A stretch of DNA of 64,000 nt from Chryseobacterium nakagawai (GCF_900637665.1 NZ_LR134386.1:1232501-1296500); one strand, 5' to 3'. Shown: positions 17,313 through 26,218, counted from the stretch's first letter. A program made the numbers and translations. Notes: generated from the letters alone by a model not told the origin.

Positions 17313-17343
17313 TCTGCCTCCCGAAAAAGAGGCAGATTTTTTT
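17313..17343 (+). terminator. terminator of the YceI gene
   Basis: TCTGCCTC and GAGGCAGA around an 8-base loop, followed by TTTTTTT. It lies 33 bases after the stop codon. Confidence 0.85.
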
Positions 17344-17374
17344 ATGACGGACCTATTATTCAACTTAAAAGTCG

Positions 17375-17382
17375 TATTTTTG
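17375..17382 (+). promoter_or_regulatory. pheS promoter -7 element
   Basis: TATTTTTG matches TAnnTTTG, 25 bases before the pheS start codon. No attenuator-like leader is visible in the short 5' region. Confidence 0.6.
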
Positions 17383-17407
17383 CAAAACATTTTGAAAGGG
17401 TAAAATA

Positions 17408-18418
17408 ATGATAGAAAAGATAGAAGAACTACTGATCGAAGTAAACGGCTTCAATGCTACCTCTAAGGAAGAGATCGAAAACTTCCGTATCAAGTACAAC
17501 GGTAAAAAAGGAGTTCTGAATGATTTTTTTGAAAAATTTAAAGAAGTTCCTAACGACCAGAAGAAAGAATTCGGACAGAAGATCAATACTTTGAAGCAGG
17601 CTGTTGCTGTGAAACTGGAAGACTTGAAAAGTACTTCTGCATCTTCTGTTGTAGTAGAAAAAGAAGATCTTACAAGACCTGCATTTCCATTAGATCTGGG
17701 ATCAAGACACCCGATCAACCTGGTTAAAAACAGAATTATTGACATCTTTAAATCCATTGGATTTGCTGTTGCTGATGGTCCTGAGATTGAAGATGACTGG
17801 CATAACTTCACCGCATTGAACCTTCCGGAATATCATCCAGCAAGAGATATGCAGGATACGTTCTTTATTGAGCAAAATCCGGATATTCTTTTAAGAACGC
17901 ATACTTCTTCTGTACAGACTCGTTTTATGGAAGAAAATCAGCCGCCTATCAGAATTTTATCCCCTGGAAGAGTATTCAGAAATGAAGCCATTTCTTCACG
18001 TTCTCACTGTATCTTCCACCAGATTGAAGGATTATATATTGATGAGAATGTGAGCTTTGCAGACTTAAAGCAAACGATTCAGTTCTTTACCACTGAACTT
18101 TTCGGAAAGTCTAAAATCAGAATGAGACCTTCTTACTTCCCGTTCACTGAGCCAAGTGCTGAGATTGATGTGTATTGGGGATTAAACTCTGAAACTGACT
18201 ATAGAATCACAAAAGGAACAGGTTGGTTAGAAATCATGGGTTGTGGTATGGTAGATCCTGCGGTATTGAAGAATGTAAATATTGATTCTGAGAAATATTC
18301 AGGATATGCATTCGGAATGGGTATTGAAAGAATTACCATGCTTCTTTACCAAATGAGCGACATCAGAATGTTCTTTGAAAATGATATAAGAACCTTGGAA
18401 CAATTTAAGACATTATAA
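17408..18418 (+). CDS. pheS: phenylalanine-tRNA ligase alpha subunit
   Basis: The 336-residue protein has an N-terminal coiled-coil (residues 1-85, tRNA-binding) and the class II catalytic core. Motif 2 is visible in [12 protein letters not shown] and [15 protein letters not shown], motif 3 in [36 protein letters not shown] and [16 protein letters not shown] are conserved PheS stretches. The enzyme charges tRNA(Phe) as an alpha2beta2 tetramer. pheT is not adjacent: the gene is followed at once by a terminator, so the beta subunit must be encoded elsewhere, as is usual in Bacteroidota. Confidence 0.97.
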   Translation: MIEKIEELLIEVNGFNATSKEEIENFRIKYNGKKGVLNDFFEKFKEVPNDQKKEFGQKINTLKQAVAVKLEDLKSTSASSVVVEKEDLTRPAFPLDLGSRHPINLVKNRIIDIFKSIGFAVADGPEIEDDWHNFTALNLPEYHPARDMQDTFFIEQNPDILLRTHTSSVQTRFMEENQPPIRILSPGRVFRNEAISSRSHCIFHQIEGLYIDENVSFADLKQTIQFFTTELFGKSKIRMRPSYFPFTEPSAEIDVYWGLNSETDYRITKGTGWLEIMGCGMVDPAVLKNVNIDSEKYSGYAFGMGIERITMLLYQMSDIRMFFENDIRTLEQFKTL

Positions 18419-18422
18419 AAAT

Positions 18423-18449
18423 AAACCTCCGGAGCTCCGGAGGTTTTTG
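18423..18449 (+). terminator. pheS terminator
   Basis: AAACCTCCGGAG followed directly by its reverse complement CTCCGGAGGTTT, a perfect 24-base palindrome, then TTTGTTTTTAA. It lies 4 bases after the pheS stop. Confidence 0.85.
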
Positions 18450-18642
18450 TTTTTAATTACTGACCTAAGAAACAAAACGTAATTAAAAACTGATCTTATT
18501 GAAAAATTTACACGTGTCTGTTTCTTATATCCATACTTCGGGTACGCTAGGGATCCAAACGAAGTATTGACATGGCAGCCTCATTGCTGCTTCTATTAGT
18601 AAGACAATCTGTATTTGGAATCTATTACATTCAAAATAAAAA

Positions 18643-18665
18643 ATGTCTGTAAAAATTACAGACAT
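18643..18665 (-). terminator. terminator of the DUF3108 gene
   Basis: ATGTCTGTAA and TTACAGACAT with a 3-base loop; the minus strand continues TTTTTTATTTTG, 27 bases after the stop. Confidence 0.8.
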
Positions 18666-18691
18666 TGATTCTTTAAAAAATTGGTATACGT

Positions 18692-19462
18692 TTACTTAGT
18701 AAATTTTAAAGGATATTTTACGTTTTTGTAATCATCAATACTTGCTTTAAGAGACCCTACGGCTAATTCAGCTTTCAAAAGCATTGGCAGGTGGTTGGCA
18801 TCATTGGAAACCCACATGGTTACCCCTTCTTTTTCTTTGAAAACCCTTCCGCTTTTTACAGACGGAATAATTTTTAAACAATTGATCGTACCGAATTTTG
18901 TCTTTAAATTCTCAGTTCCTGTCACTTTAAGCTGAAAAGGGAACATTTCATCATCAATCCATACATTCATATTGATTACTGTTCCTACTTTTAATTCATC
19001 CGGGCTTTTGCTTCGCAGATAATAGAAACAGGAAAGCATATCCTGAACACCTTTCACAGATTTGATAACCTTTGAGCCATTGGCCGGCGTTTTCTTATCC
19101 GTTAAAATTAAAGTATTGTTGTCGTGATTAAAAGCGGTTTCAAAATGCTGACGGTAGCTTCCTTCACGTACATTTCGAACATAGTAGCTAGGTAATCCGC
19201 TTGCGCTATCAATAAAACTTTCATAGAGATCTTCTACTTTGAAGAAAGCCTTTACTGCACCTGTAGTTTGCCCGGTACCTTTTACATAAAGATGAGGAGC
19301 GCCTTTATAAGTAGTCTTTTTAGTAGTAAGATTGGCGGTTCCGGCATTTAAGAAGCCATAGTGGATTCTAAGGGTGATGGATTCGCCGTCTGCGATGTTA
19401 TCAATCTGGGCAGAGCCTAAAAAGAATATAAATACTGCAAAAAGGTTTAAAATTTTCTTCAT
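18692..19462 (-). CDS. DUF3108-domain secreted protein
   Basis: The 256-residue protein has a signal peptide (MKKILNLFAVFIFFLGSAQI) and a DUF3108 domain recognisable from LRIHYGFLNAGTANL, HLYVKGTGQTTGAVKAFFKVEDLYES, VQDMLSCFYYLRSKSP and VWISNDANHLPMLLKAEL-like segments (here VWVSNDANHLPMLLKA in substance). Members are periplasmic beta-rich proteins of unknown role, thought to bind a hydrophobic ligand. It has its own promoter and terminator. No function beyond the domain is claimed. Confidence 0.82.
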   Translation of the reverse strand: MKKILNLFAVFIFFLGSAQIDNIADGESITLRIHYGFLNAGTANLTTKKTTYKGAPHLYVKGTGQTTGAVKAFFKVEDLYESFIDSASGLPSYYVRNVREGSYRQHFETAFNHDNNTLILTDKKTPANGSKVIKSVKGVQDMLSCFYYLRSKSPDELKVGTVINMNVWIDDEMFPFQLKVTGTENLKTKFGTINCLKIIPSVKSGRVFKEKEGVTMWVSNDANHLPMLLKAELAVGSLKASIDDYKNVKYPLKFTK

Positions 19463-19487
19463 GATAAGACATTTACAAAAACATTGC

Positions 19488-19495
19488 CAAATTTA
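19488..19495 (-). promoter_or_regulatory. promoter -7 element of the DUF3108 gene
   Basis: Minus strand TAAATTTG, 26 bases before the start codon at 19462. Confidence 0.55.
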
Positions 19496-19573
19496 ATATC
19501 TTAAATAATAGATATTTGACAAATCTCAGGTTTTTATTTAGAATCAATTAAATATGCTTCGCATTAAAATTAG

Positions 19574-19581
19574 TAAATTTG
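19574..19581 (+). promoter_or_regulatory. promoter -7 element of the ferredoxin reductase operon
   Basis: TAAATTTG, 33 bases before the start at 19614, divergent from the DUF3108 promoter. Confidence 0.55.
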
Positions 19582-19613
19582 CAGTTACATGTATAATTAA
19601 ATTATCTTAAATT

Positions 19614-20669
19614 ATGATAACCACTGATATATTGATCATAGGTGCAGGGCCTACAGGGCTTTTTGCCGTTTTTGAAGCAGGTCTTTTAAAAATGAAGTGC
19701 CACATTATTGACGCACTTCCACAACCGGGAGGGCAATTGGCTGAACTTTATCCGAAGAAACCTATTTTTGATATTCCGGGGTATCCTTCAGTAAACGCTG
19801 GAGAATTAGTGGATAATTTGATGGAGCAGATCAAGCAGTTTCAACCTGGATTTACATTGGGAGAAACAGCCGTTTCTTACACAAAAGTAGATGATGAGTG
19901 GTTTGAAGTGGTTACTAACAAAGGAACTGTTCACAGATGTAAGGCGATTGCTATTGCAGGTGGATTGGGAACTTTTGAGCCTAGAAAACCTACGTTCGAA
20001 AATGTAGCTGATTATGAAGAGAAAGGGCTGGAGTATTTCGTGAAAGAACCTGAGCACTTCAGAAATAAAAAAGTAGTGATTGCCGGAGGCGGAGATTCTG
20101 CCCTTGACTGGAGTATTTTCCTTTCTAATGTAGCCAGCGAAGTTACTTTGATCCACAGAAGAAATGAGTTCAGAGGAGCTTTGGATTCTGTAGAAAAAGT
20201 TCAGGATCTGAAAAACCAGGGAAAAATCAAGTTGATTACTCCTGCTGAAGTAACTGGTATCAGAGGAGATGGAAAAGTAGAAGCAATTACTGTACAAAAA
20301 GATGGTGAGGATGCTTTTGAAATTGAAACAGATTACTTTATTCCATTATTCGGATTAACTCCAAAATTGGGTGAGATCGGAAATTGGGGACTGAATATCG
20401 AGAAGAATGCCATTGTTGTAAACAATGCTCTGGATTATCAGACTAACATTGATGGTATCTATGCAATCGGAGATATCAACACATATCCTGGAAAGCTGAA
20501 GTTGATTCTTTGTGGTTTCCACGAAGCAACTTTAATGTGTCAAAGTGTTTACAACAGATTGAATCCTGGTAAGAAATTCGTACTAAAATATACTACTGTA
20601 AGTGGAGTAGACGGGTTTGACGGAAGCCGTAAAGAAGCAGAGAAGGCTGTTGTGAAAAAAATTGACTAA
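19614..20669 (+). CDS. ferredoxin-NADP reductase, thioredoxin-reductase-like
   Basis: The 351-residue flavoprotein has the FAD-binding dinucleotide fold IIGAGPTGLFAVFEAG at the N terminus and the NADPH-binding IAGGGDSALDWSI near residue 150, with YAIGDINTYPGKLKLI (FAD) near the end. It lacks the CxxC redox pair of thioredoxin reductase, which marks the FNR2 type (as in Bacillus YumC and Chlorobium). The ferredoxin encoded 12 bases downstream is its likely partner, so the pair moves electrons between NADPH and a 2Fe-2S ferredoxin in the cytoplasm. Confidence 0.9.
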   Translation: MITTDILIIGAGPTGLFAVFEAGLLKMKCHIIDALPQPGGQLAELYPKKPIFDIPGYPSVNAGELVDNLMEQIKQFQPGFTLGETAVSYTKVDDEWFEVVTNKGTVHRCKAIAIAGGLGTFEPRKPTFENVADYEEKGLEYFVKEPEHFRNKKVVIAGGGDSALDWSIFLSNVASEVTLIHRRNEFRGALDSVEKVQDLKNQGKIKLITPAEVTGIRGDGKVEAITVQKDGEDAFEIETDYFIPLFGLTPKLGEIGNWGLNIEKNAIVVNNALDYQTNIDGIYAIGDINTYPGKLKLILCGFHEATLMCQSVYNRLNPGKKFVLKYTTVSGVDGFDGSRKEAEKAVVKKID

Positions 20670-20681
20670 TTTTGCAGAATT

Positions 20682-21011
20682 ATGTCAGATATTAATATTA
20701 AAATCACCGACAGAGAAGGTGTAACCCACGATGTTATTGCTCCAACGGATATGTCCATGAACTTAATGGAGATTATCCGTTCCTATGAATTGGCTGAAGA
20801 AGGTACTATTGGTGTATGCGGCGGAATGGCGATGTGTGCTTCATGCCAGGTTTATGTAATCAATGATCCTGGTCTGGAACCAATGGGAGATGAAGAAGAT
20901 GCTATGCTTGCTGAAGCTTTCCATGTGAAAGATAATAGCCGATTAGGCTGCCAGCTGCATATTGCAGATGCCATGGAAGGGCTTGAAGTGGAAATTGCTC
21001 CTTATCCTTAG
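20682..21011 (+). CDS. 2Fe-2S ferredoxin, adrenodoxin type
   Basis: The 109-residue protein has the adrenodoxin cysteine pattern: Cys46 in GTIGVCGGMAMCASCQVYV, Cys52, Cys55 and Cys90 in SRLGCQLHI, all ligands of one 2Fe-2S cluster. GLEVEIAPYP closes the fold. Being 12 bases downstream of the reductase it should be cotranscribed. Family members pass electrons to P450s, hydroxylases or iron-sulfur cluster assembly; the acceptor here is unknown. Confidence 0.93.
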   Translation: MSDINIKITDREGVTHDVIAPTDMSMNLMEIIRSYELAEEGTIGVCGGMAMCASCQVYVINDPGLEPMGDEEDAMLAEAFHVKDNSRLGCQLHIADAMEGLEVEIAPYP

Positions 21012-21035
21012 AAAATATTTTTTAATCTTAATAAG

Positions 21036-21066
21036 AAACCCGTTCGAATTTTTCGAACGGGTTTTT
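21036..21066. terminator. bidirectional terminator of the ferredoxin and LOG genes
   Basis: AAACCCGTTCGAA and TTCGAACGGGTTT, a 13-bp stem with a 3-base loop, followed by TTGTTTTTAT on the plus strand. It is between two convergent genes (stops at 21011 and 21087). Confidence 0.85.
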
Positions 21067-21086
21067 GTTTTTATTTTATCAAGAGG

Positions 21087-21668
21087 TTATATTTCCTCCT
21101 TAGAAATCCACTTTCCAACGGTGGGAGCCTGGTAATTTTTCATTTTTTCAAGCAATTCATCTATATGATCACTGATCAAGAGCATATCTCTGTTCACCTG
21201 TTTTAAAAATCCTTTATGCACCATATTTTGAATCAGATTGATTAGATCATCATAAAATCCATCAATATTCAGAACTGCGATAGGTTTTTGATGAAGACCA
21301 AGCTGTGCCCAGGTAATCATTTCGAAGAACTCTTCCAACGTTCCGTAGCCGCCGGGAAGAACGATTACACCATCACAAAGCTCACTCATTTTGGTTTTTC
21401 TTTCGTGCATGGTTTCTACGAGAACCAGCTCAGTAAGGCTTTTATGGGCAATTTCCTTAGCCTGTAAAAAATGAGGAAGAACACCGGTTACCTTTCCGTT
21501 TTCGCTTAATGCTCCATTGGCTATTGTTCCCATCAAACCTGTTTCCGAGCCGCCGTAAATGAGTTGGATATTTTGTTTTGCCAATGTTTGACCAAGCAAG
21601 AATGCCTGTTCTTCATAGATTGTATCTGTGCCGAAACTTGAACCACAGAATACTGTAATACTTTTCAT
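21087..21668 (-). CDS. LOG-family protein (cytokinin riboside phosphoribohydrolase-like)
   Basis: The 193-residue Rossmann-like protein has the LOG motif pair METMHERKTKM-type (MHERK at 87-91) and PGGYGTLEE at 105-113, whose Arg and Glu are catalytic. FCGSSFGTD near the N terminus binds the nucleotide phosphate. Known members hydrolyse the N-glycosidic bond of nucleoside 5'-monophosphates such as AMP or isopentenyl-AMP. The gene faces the ferredoxin operon convergently. Confidence 0.9.
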   Translation of the reverse strand: MKSITVFCGSSFGTDTIYEEQAFLLGQTLAKQNIQLIYGGSETGLMGTIANGALSENGKVTGVLPHFLQAKEIAHKSLTELVLVETMHERKTKMSELCDGVIVLPGGYGTLEEFFEMITWAQLGLHQKPIAVLNIDGFYDDLINLIQNMVHKGFLKQVNRDMLLISDHIDELLEKMKNYQAPTVGKWISKEEI

Positions 21669-21748
21669 ATTTTAAATGTCTTAATGGTTTAAATTAAAAT
21701 ATCCAAAATCATAAGACTTTGGATATTCAATATAGTTATTTTATTATT

Positions 21749-23191
21749 CTATTTCTGAGGAATATTCGCTAAAATATCTTTCAGGAAGCTCCAGAATTTC
21801 TGAGCTGATGGAATATTTGCTTTCTCATCAGGAGAGTGTGCTCCTCTGATGGTAGGACCAAAACTTACCATTTCCATTTCAGGATAGTTAGCTCCAATGA
21901 TACCACATTCTAAACCTGCATGGCAAGCTACTACATGAGGTTTCTCATTGAACTTCTCTGTATAGATCTTTTCCATGATCTGTACGATTTCAGACCCTGG
22001 TCTAGGTTTCCATCCTGGGTATGAACCGCTGAATACTACATTCATTCCAGCTAATTCTGCTACAGATTTCAATTGTTCTGCAGTAGAATACTTAGAAGAG
22101 TCTACTGAAGATCTTGTAAGGTTAAGAATCTTCAATTCCCCACCTTTCAATTCAACTCTAGCTACGTTGTTGGATGCTTCTACAAGATCTGCTACATCCG
22201 GGCTCATTCTGTATACTCCGTTATGAAGAGCTTTTAAAGTAAGGATTACTTTTTTAGAATCACCTTCGGAAATCGCTTTATCAGAAGACGTAGAGTTTTC
22301 AATATTGATTTGAAGACCTGCTTCTACAGTTGCAAATTCTTCTAAAATTTCTTTTTTAAGAGCAGTGGCATCTTCAATGAATTCCTGTGCATTTCTTACA
22401 GAGATGACAGCAACCCCTTCTCTTGGAATAGCGTTTCTTAATCCACCACCATCAATAGATATGAGTTCTATATTTTGTTTTTCTATTCCTTTGTAAAGAA
22501 GTCTTCCTAAGATGATGTTTGCATTTCCGAAACCTTTATGGATATCCATTCCTGAGTGGCCTCCCTGTAACCCTTTCACTTCAATTCTTACCACTTGCCC
22601 TTTCGCAGCTTCTGTTGCATAGTTTTGAGTGATGGTCACATCAACACCTCCTGCGCAACCGATGTCAATTTCATCATCTTCTTCTGTATCAAGGTTTAAT
22701 AGGATTTCTCCTGTAAGCTGTCCTGGCTTTAAACCGATAGCCCCAGTCATTCCTGTCTCTTCATCAATAGTGAATAAAGCTTCTAGTGCAGGGTGAGGAA
22801 TATCAGAACTTTCAAGGATAGACATAATGGTAGCTACTCCTAAACCGTTATCAGCTCCTAGAGTGGTTCCTTTTGCTTTTACCCAATCTCCATCAATTTC
22901 CATTTTGATTCCTTCTGTTTCGAAATCAAAATTAACGTCATTGTTTTTCTGGCAAACCATATCCAAATGTGACTGAAGTACAATAGATTTACGGTTTTCC
23001 ATTCCTGCAGTGGCAGGTTTTTTAATAATTACGTTTCCTACTTCGTCTACAGTAGTTTCTAACCCTAAATTTTCACCAAATCCTTTGATGAAAGCAATTA
23101 CTTTTTCCTCTTTTTTAGATGGTCTGGGAACTGCATTTAATTTGGAAAAGTTTTTCCAGATTATTTGCGGTTCTATAGTAGATAATTCCAT
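21749..23191 (-). CDS. pepD: aminoacyl-histidine dipeptidase (M20 family)
   Basis: The 480-residue metalloenzyme has the M20 zinc site: SHLDMVCQKN (His/Asp), GADNGLGVATIM (bridging Asp), IDEETGMTGAIG (general base Glu and ligand Glu) and MVSFGPTIRGAHSPDE (final His). ACHAGLECGIIG is a conserved PepD segment. Length equals E. coli PepD (485). It cleaves Xaa-His dipeptides such as carnosine in the cytoplasm. A TAnnTTTG element is upstream. Confidence 0.93.
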   Translation of the reverse strand: MELSTIEPQIIWKNFSKLNAVPRPSKKEEKVIAFIKGFGENLGLETTVDEVGNVIIKKPATAGMENRKSIVLQSHLDMVCQKNNDVNFDFETEGIKMEIDGDWVKAKGTTLGADNGLGVATIMSILESSDIPHPALEALFTIDEETGMTGAIGLKPGQLTGEILLNLDTEEDDEIDIGCAGGVDVTITQNYATEAAKGQVVRIEVKGLQGGHSGMDIHKGFGNANIILGRLLYKGIEKQNIELISIDGGGLRNAIPREGVAVISVRNAQEFIEDATALKKEILEEFATVEAGLQINIENSTSSDKAISEGDSKKVILTLKALHNGVYRMSPDVADLVEASNNVARVELKGGELKILNLTRSSVDSSKYSTAEQLKSVAELAGMNVVFSGSYPGWKPRPGSEIVQIMEKIYTEKFNEKPHVVACHAGLECGIIGANYPEMEMVSFGPTIRGAHSPDEKANIPSAQKFWSFLKDILANIPQK

Positions 23192-23207
23192 TGAAATTTA
23201 TTTTTCT

Positions 23208-23215
23208 CAAATTTA
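23208..23215 (-). promoter_or_regulatory. pepD promoter -7 element
   Basis: Minus strand TAAATTTG, 17 bases before the pepD start codon at 23191. Confidence 0.55.
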
Positions 23216-23222
23216 CAAAATA

Positions 23223-23255
23223 AAAAATGCTTCCGTGGGATACAGAAGCATTTTT
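23223..23255 (-). terminator. terminator hairpin 2 of the 163-aa lipoprotein gene
   Basis: AAAAATGCTTC and GAAGCATTTTT form an 11-bp stem; minus-strand tail TTTTTTATTTTG. It is second of two tandem hairpins between the lipoprotein stop and the pepD promoter. Confidence 0.7.
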
Positions 23256-23270
23256 ATGAATTATAAAAGA

Positions 23271-23306
23271 ACGAATAAGCAAATTGTTGGATGCGCTTAT
23301 TCGTTT
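23271..23306 (-). terminator. terminator hairpin 1 of the 163-aa lipoprotein gene
   Basis: ACGAATAAGC and GCTTATTCGT around a 15-base loop; 5' of the lipoprotein stop on the minus strand by 11 bases. Plus-strand side ends in TTTTTT, so it could act in both directions. Confidence 0.6.
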
Positions 23307-23313
23307 TTTATTG

Positions 23314-23805
23314 TTAACATCCACATTCTCCGTAGATAGGTGTTGTAATAACGCTGCCATCCGGTTTTTCAATCGTAAGCGTGCCTTCAAAGAGTAAGGC
23401 TTCTTCACCTTTTATCTTCTTACCTTTTACGGAGATTTTGTAATCATTATTTTCTATTTCTTTAGTCAGCTCTTCATCCACTTCCATATCACTTGAAGAG
23501 ATAAGGTTCATAGAAAGTCTTTTGCCATCCAGTTTCATGTAAGCTGTTTTTCCGGCATCGTCTGCATAGATGTATTTTTCAGCTTCAAAATCAGACTTAT
23601 TTCTTGCAAAATAGCATGAACATTCTTTAATTTCTTCAGGAAATGAAATGGTTTCAATCTGGATTTTTCCAGAAGGAATACTTGCTGTAGCAGAATCCTT
23701 AGCAATATTTGAAGAATCGGCTGCAGCGTTTGCAGAAACTGTTTCTTTGTCCTTTTTACAGGCTACTAAAAGAAATGCAGAAAATAAAATGATTAGATAT
23801 TTCAT
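23314..23805 (-). CDS. hypothetical lipoprotein
   Basis: The 163-residue product starts MKYLIILFSAFLLVACKKDK, a lipoprotein signal with the lipobox cysteine at residue 16, then an Ala/Ser-rich linker. The mature part has Cys pairs (CSCYFARNKSDFE and the terminal ECGC), which could form disulfides in the periplasm. No family recognised. It has tandem terminators and lies 20 bases after the LURP-like gene. Confidence 0.7.
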   Translation of the reverse strand: MKYLIILFSAFLLVACKKDKETVSANAAADSSNIAKDSATASIPSGKIQIETISFPEEIKECSCYFARNKSDFEAEKYIYADDAGKTAYMKLDGKRLSMNLISSSDMEVDEELTKEIENNDYKISVKGKKIKGEEALLFEGTLTIEKPDGSVITTPIYGECGC

Positions 23806-23825
23806 GTGTTTATGGTTTTGAAATG

Positions 23826-24431
23826 TTAGCCTCTTGCTCTTTCAAGAAGGGTCATCATTAATAAGGAAAGGATTACTAAACTTTCTTCCTCATCATCAAT
23901 GTCAATCAATCTGTCTAGTTGAAATCTTCTTCCAAAGAATGAAGGCATTTTTTTAAGTTTGAAGTATGCTTTTCCATCAATGCCGGTAACTGTATAAGAT
24001 GGATTTAGGAAATATCCTGTAAACATTCCGATGATAGGAAGTTCGCCTACAAAACTATCCCAGAATCTTACCCATGCACTGTCTTCCTGTACTTTGAACT
24101 TAGGCTGATCTTTAGCATCAAGAATATCATAGCTTGCTTTCCAGATAGAACGCATTCCTTTTCTTGCCAGTCTACCGTAGCTTTTGTTGTCTACGATATC
24201 ATTTAAAGAATAAGAAGCATTGAAATCAATCCATTGATTGGCCCTGATTCTGAAAAGTTCTTTTGATTTGCTTTCGTCATTGAAAACGATAACGTCTTCT
24301 TTTAGTTTGAACATTTTTTGACGTACGTAAGCTACATAATTCCCATTTTTGTCAGTAATGTTGAAGTCACTGGCTAGTGTCGAAATTTTAAACTTGAAAT
24401 CCAGTGGATAATTTAGGTTGTTAAGTACCAT
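23826..24431 (-). CDS. LURP-one/scramblase-like beta-barrel protein (tentative)
   Basis: The 201-residue cytoplasmic-looking protein contains FKISTLASDFNITDKNGN, VRQKMFKLKEDVIVFND and SYDILDAKDQPKFKVQEDS, short amphipathic strands with a repeated D-x-x-G-x turn, as in LURP1/phospholipid scramblase-like Tubby C-terminal folds. The assignment rests on this pattern only. It starts a unit with the lipoprotein gene below (20-base gap) and ends with a positively charged tail. A hypothetical protein is the safe reading. Confidence 0.55.
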   Translation of the reverse strand: MVLNNLNYPLDFKFKISTLASDFNITDKNGNYVAYVRQKMFKLKEDVIVFNDESKSKELFRIRANQWIDFNASYSLNDIVDNKSYGRLARKGMRSIWKASYDILDAKDQPKFKVQEDSAWVRFWDSFVGELPIIGMFTGYFLNPSYTVTGIDGKAYFKLKKMPSFFGRRFQLDRLIDIDDEEESLVILSLLMMTLLERARG

Positions 24432-24467
24432 GTGTTAGTTTATTTTTTTCATATTTAATTTAAGCCG

Positions 24468-24475
24468 CAAATATA
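24468..24475 (-). promoter_or_regulatory. promoter -7 element of the LURP-like gene
   Basis: Minus strand TATATTTG, 36 bases before the start codon at 24431. Confidence 0.5.
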
Positions 24476-24758
24476 ACTGTTTTTTTTAGAGTTACGGGGA
24501 ATAAGGTTATGGGGAGGTGTTTAAAATATCAGAGTGGGACATTGGATGATTAAAGTTGGAGAGAAAGAGGAATGATGGATAATAGGTGATAAGCGTATAG
24601 ATAATAGCTAAGGAGCTGTAAAAAGAGTAATCTTGAATTGGATAGATTAATAATTAATTTTACTTTGCAAATATTAGGGTTGGATTTTACAATTAACTAT
24701 TCCCTTTAATGCTTCAAAAACTCCCCTACAGGATAGATCATTTTCCTCAAATAATCCT
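24476..24758. other. intergenic region with purine-rich tracts
   Basis: About 280 bases without an ORF. A G/A-rich stretch (GAGAGAAAGAGGAATGATGG, about 24560) resembles the GTTGGAG patches elsewhere. No RNA or element was recognised. Confidence 0.4.
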
Positions 24759-24766
24759 TATTTTTG
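24759..24766 (+). promoter_or_regulatory. promoter -7 element directly before recR
   Basis: TATTTTTG ends 5 bases before the ATG at 24772, so transcription should start at the first codon. This also argues against the in-frame upstream ATG at 24709. Confidence 0.5.
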
Positions 24767-24771
24767 TATCT

Positions 24772-25383
24772 ATGGATTACCCAAGTAAAGTGTTGGCAAA
24801 AGCAGTTGATGAAATTTCAGGATTGCCCGGAATCGGAAGAAAAACGGCTTTGAGGTTAGCATTACATTTATTAAAGCAGCCTAGTTCCAGAGCGGTAAGC
24901 CTTGGGAATTCCCTGATTAATCTTGTCAACGAGATAAAATACTGTAAAGAATGTCATAATTTTTCTGATTTTGACATCTGTGAGATTTGCAGCAATGAGA
25001 AAAGAAGTGGTGAGTTGATTTGTATTGTTGAAGATGTACGGGATGTGATTGCCATTGAAAATACAGGGAAATACGGCGGAAAATATTTGATTTTAGGTGG
25101 GAAAATCTCTCCGATGGAAGGAGTAGGCCCAAGCCAGCTGAATATTCCGAGTATTGAAAGAAAACTGAATGAAGGCAAGGTAAAGGAGTTTATCTTTGCG
25201 CTGAGTGCGACGATGGAAGGAGATACCACAGCCTATTATATTTATAAAAAGTTTAAAAACTTTAATGTGAATTTTTCAAGCATTGCAAGGGGAATTTCAG
25301 TAGGAGATGAACTGGAATATGCTGATGAAATTTCACTCGGAAGATCTATTATTAACAGATTACCATACAACGAAAAGGATTAA
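24772..25383 (+). CDS. recR: recombination mediator RecR
   Basis: I use ATG 24772 because MDYPSKVLAKAVDEISGLPG is the usual RecR start; the longer frame from 24709 would contain the promoter. The 203-residue protein has the helix-hairpin-helix SGLPGIGRKTALRLA, a C4 zinc finger (Cys58, Cys61, Cys70, Cys73) and a Toprim domain beginning ICIVEDVRDVIAIENTG. RecR works with RecO/RecF to load RecA on gapped DNA. It is followed after one base by a glycosyltransferase gene, likely cotranscribed by chance of position. Confidence 0.95.
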   Translation: MDYPSKVLAKAVDEISGLPGIGRKTALRLALHLLKQPSSRAVSLGNSLINLVNEIKYCKECHNFSDFDICEICSNEKRSGELICIVEDVRDVIAIENTGKYGGKYLILGGKISPMEGVGPSQLNIPSIERKLNEGKVKEFIFALSATMEGDTTAYYIYKKFKNFNVNFSSIARGISVGDELEYADEISLGRSIINRLPYNEKD

Positions 25384-25384
25384 T

Positions 25385-26218
25385 ATGAAGCTGTCTATCA
25401 TTATTGTTAATTACAATGTTACCCAATTACTCAGAAATTGCCTTTGGTCTATTCAGAAATATGTAAAAGAGGTGGAATATGAAGTAATTGTAATCGATAA
25501 TGCTTCTACAGACAGTTCATGGCGGGATCTCATCTCAGAATTTCCCGAAGTACAGTTTATTGCTTCGGAAATGAATGGTGGTTTTTCAAAAGCTAATAAT
25601 CAGGCTATACATTATGCAAAAGGAGAATATATACTGCTTTTAAATCCCGATACGGAATTCGAAGGTTTTTATATGAAGAATCTTTTAGACTTTTCGGATA
25701 GCCAACCGAATTTCGGATGCCTGGGAATACGGATGCATGATGCGGAAGGAGTTTTCCTGCCGGAAAGCAAACGTTCGGTTCCGGATATGTTTAATTCCTT
25801 TGAAAAGTTATTTACCAATTTTAAGAAAAATAATTCTAAATCTTATTACAGAAATGATGTAGAAGAAGATGCTGTGGCTGAAATAGAAGTGATGACAGGC
25901 GCATTTTTATTGGTGAAAAAAGAGGTGTATGAAAAGATAGGAGGATTGGATGAAGCCTATTTTATGTATGGGGAAGATATTGATCTGTGCTATACTTTAA
26001 TAAGAAACGGATATAAAAATTATTATTATGGTCAGGCTTCTCTCCTTCATCACAAAGGAGAAAGTACGGTAAAGAATGATGTTTATTTGCAACGCTTCTA
26101 TGGTGCTATGCAAATCTTCATTGACAAGTATTATAAGGAATCGAAACCAATGCAGTATTCTTTCTTAAAAGCAGGTCTAAAGCTTCGTTACCAGATTGAG
26201 AAGATTAAGCTGAAGTAA
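25385..26218 (+). CDS. glycosyltransferase family 2
   Basis: The start at 25385 gives MKLSIIIVNYNVTQLLRNCL, the standard GT2 N terminus; the in-frame upstream starts would overlap recR. The 277-residue protein has the nucleotide-sugar site VIDNASTDSSW, the metal-binding DTE in LLLNPDTEFEGF, and GGLDEAYFMYGEDIDLCYTL with the catalytic ED. The style is that of rhamnosyl/glucosyltransferases for surface polysaccharide. No other polysaccharide genes are adjacent, so its product is unknown. Confidence 0.9.
   Translation: MKLSIIIVNYNVTQLLRNCLWSIQKYVKEVEYEVIVIDNASTDSSWRDLISEFPEVQFIASEMNGGFSKANNQAIHYAKGEYILLLNPDTEFEGFYMKNLLDFSDSQPNFGCLGIRMHDAEGVFLPESKRSVPDMFNSFEKLFTNFKKNNSKSYYRNDVEEDAVAEIEVMTGAFLLVKKEVYEKIGGLDEAYFMYGEDIDLCYTLIRNGYKNYYYGQASLLHHKGESTVKNDVYLQRFYGAMQIFIDKYYKESKPMQYSFLKAGLKLRYQIEKIKLK

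Noticed and set aside
18520..18600. Weak inverted pairs (TACTTCG/CGAAGTA, GCAGC/GCTGC)
   Set aside because: Short, with long loops; no promoter or terminator geometry, so treated as chance.
24709..24771. N-terminal extension of RecR
   Set aside because: It contains the TATTTTTG promoter element; RecR proteins normally start at MDYPSK-type sequence.
25307..25384. N-terminal extension of the glycosyltransferase
   Set aside because: It overlaps recR in another frame; the GT2 fold starts at 25385.
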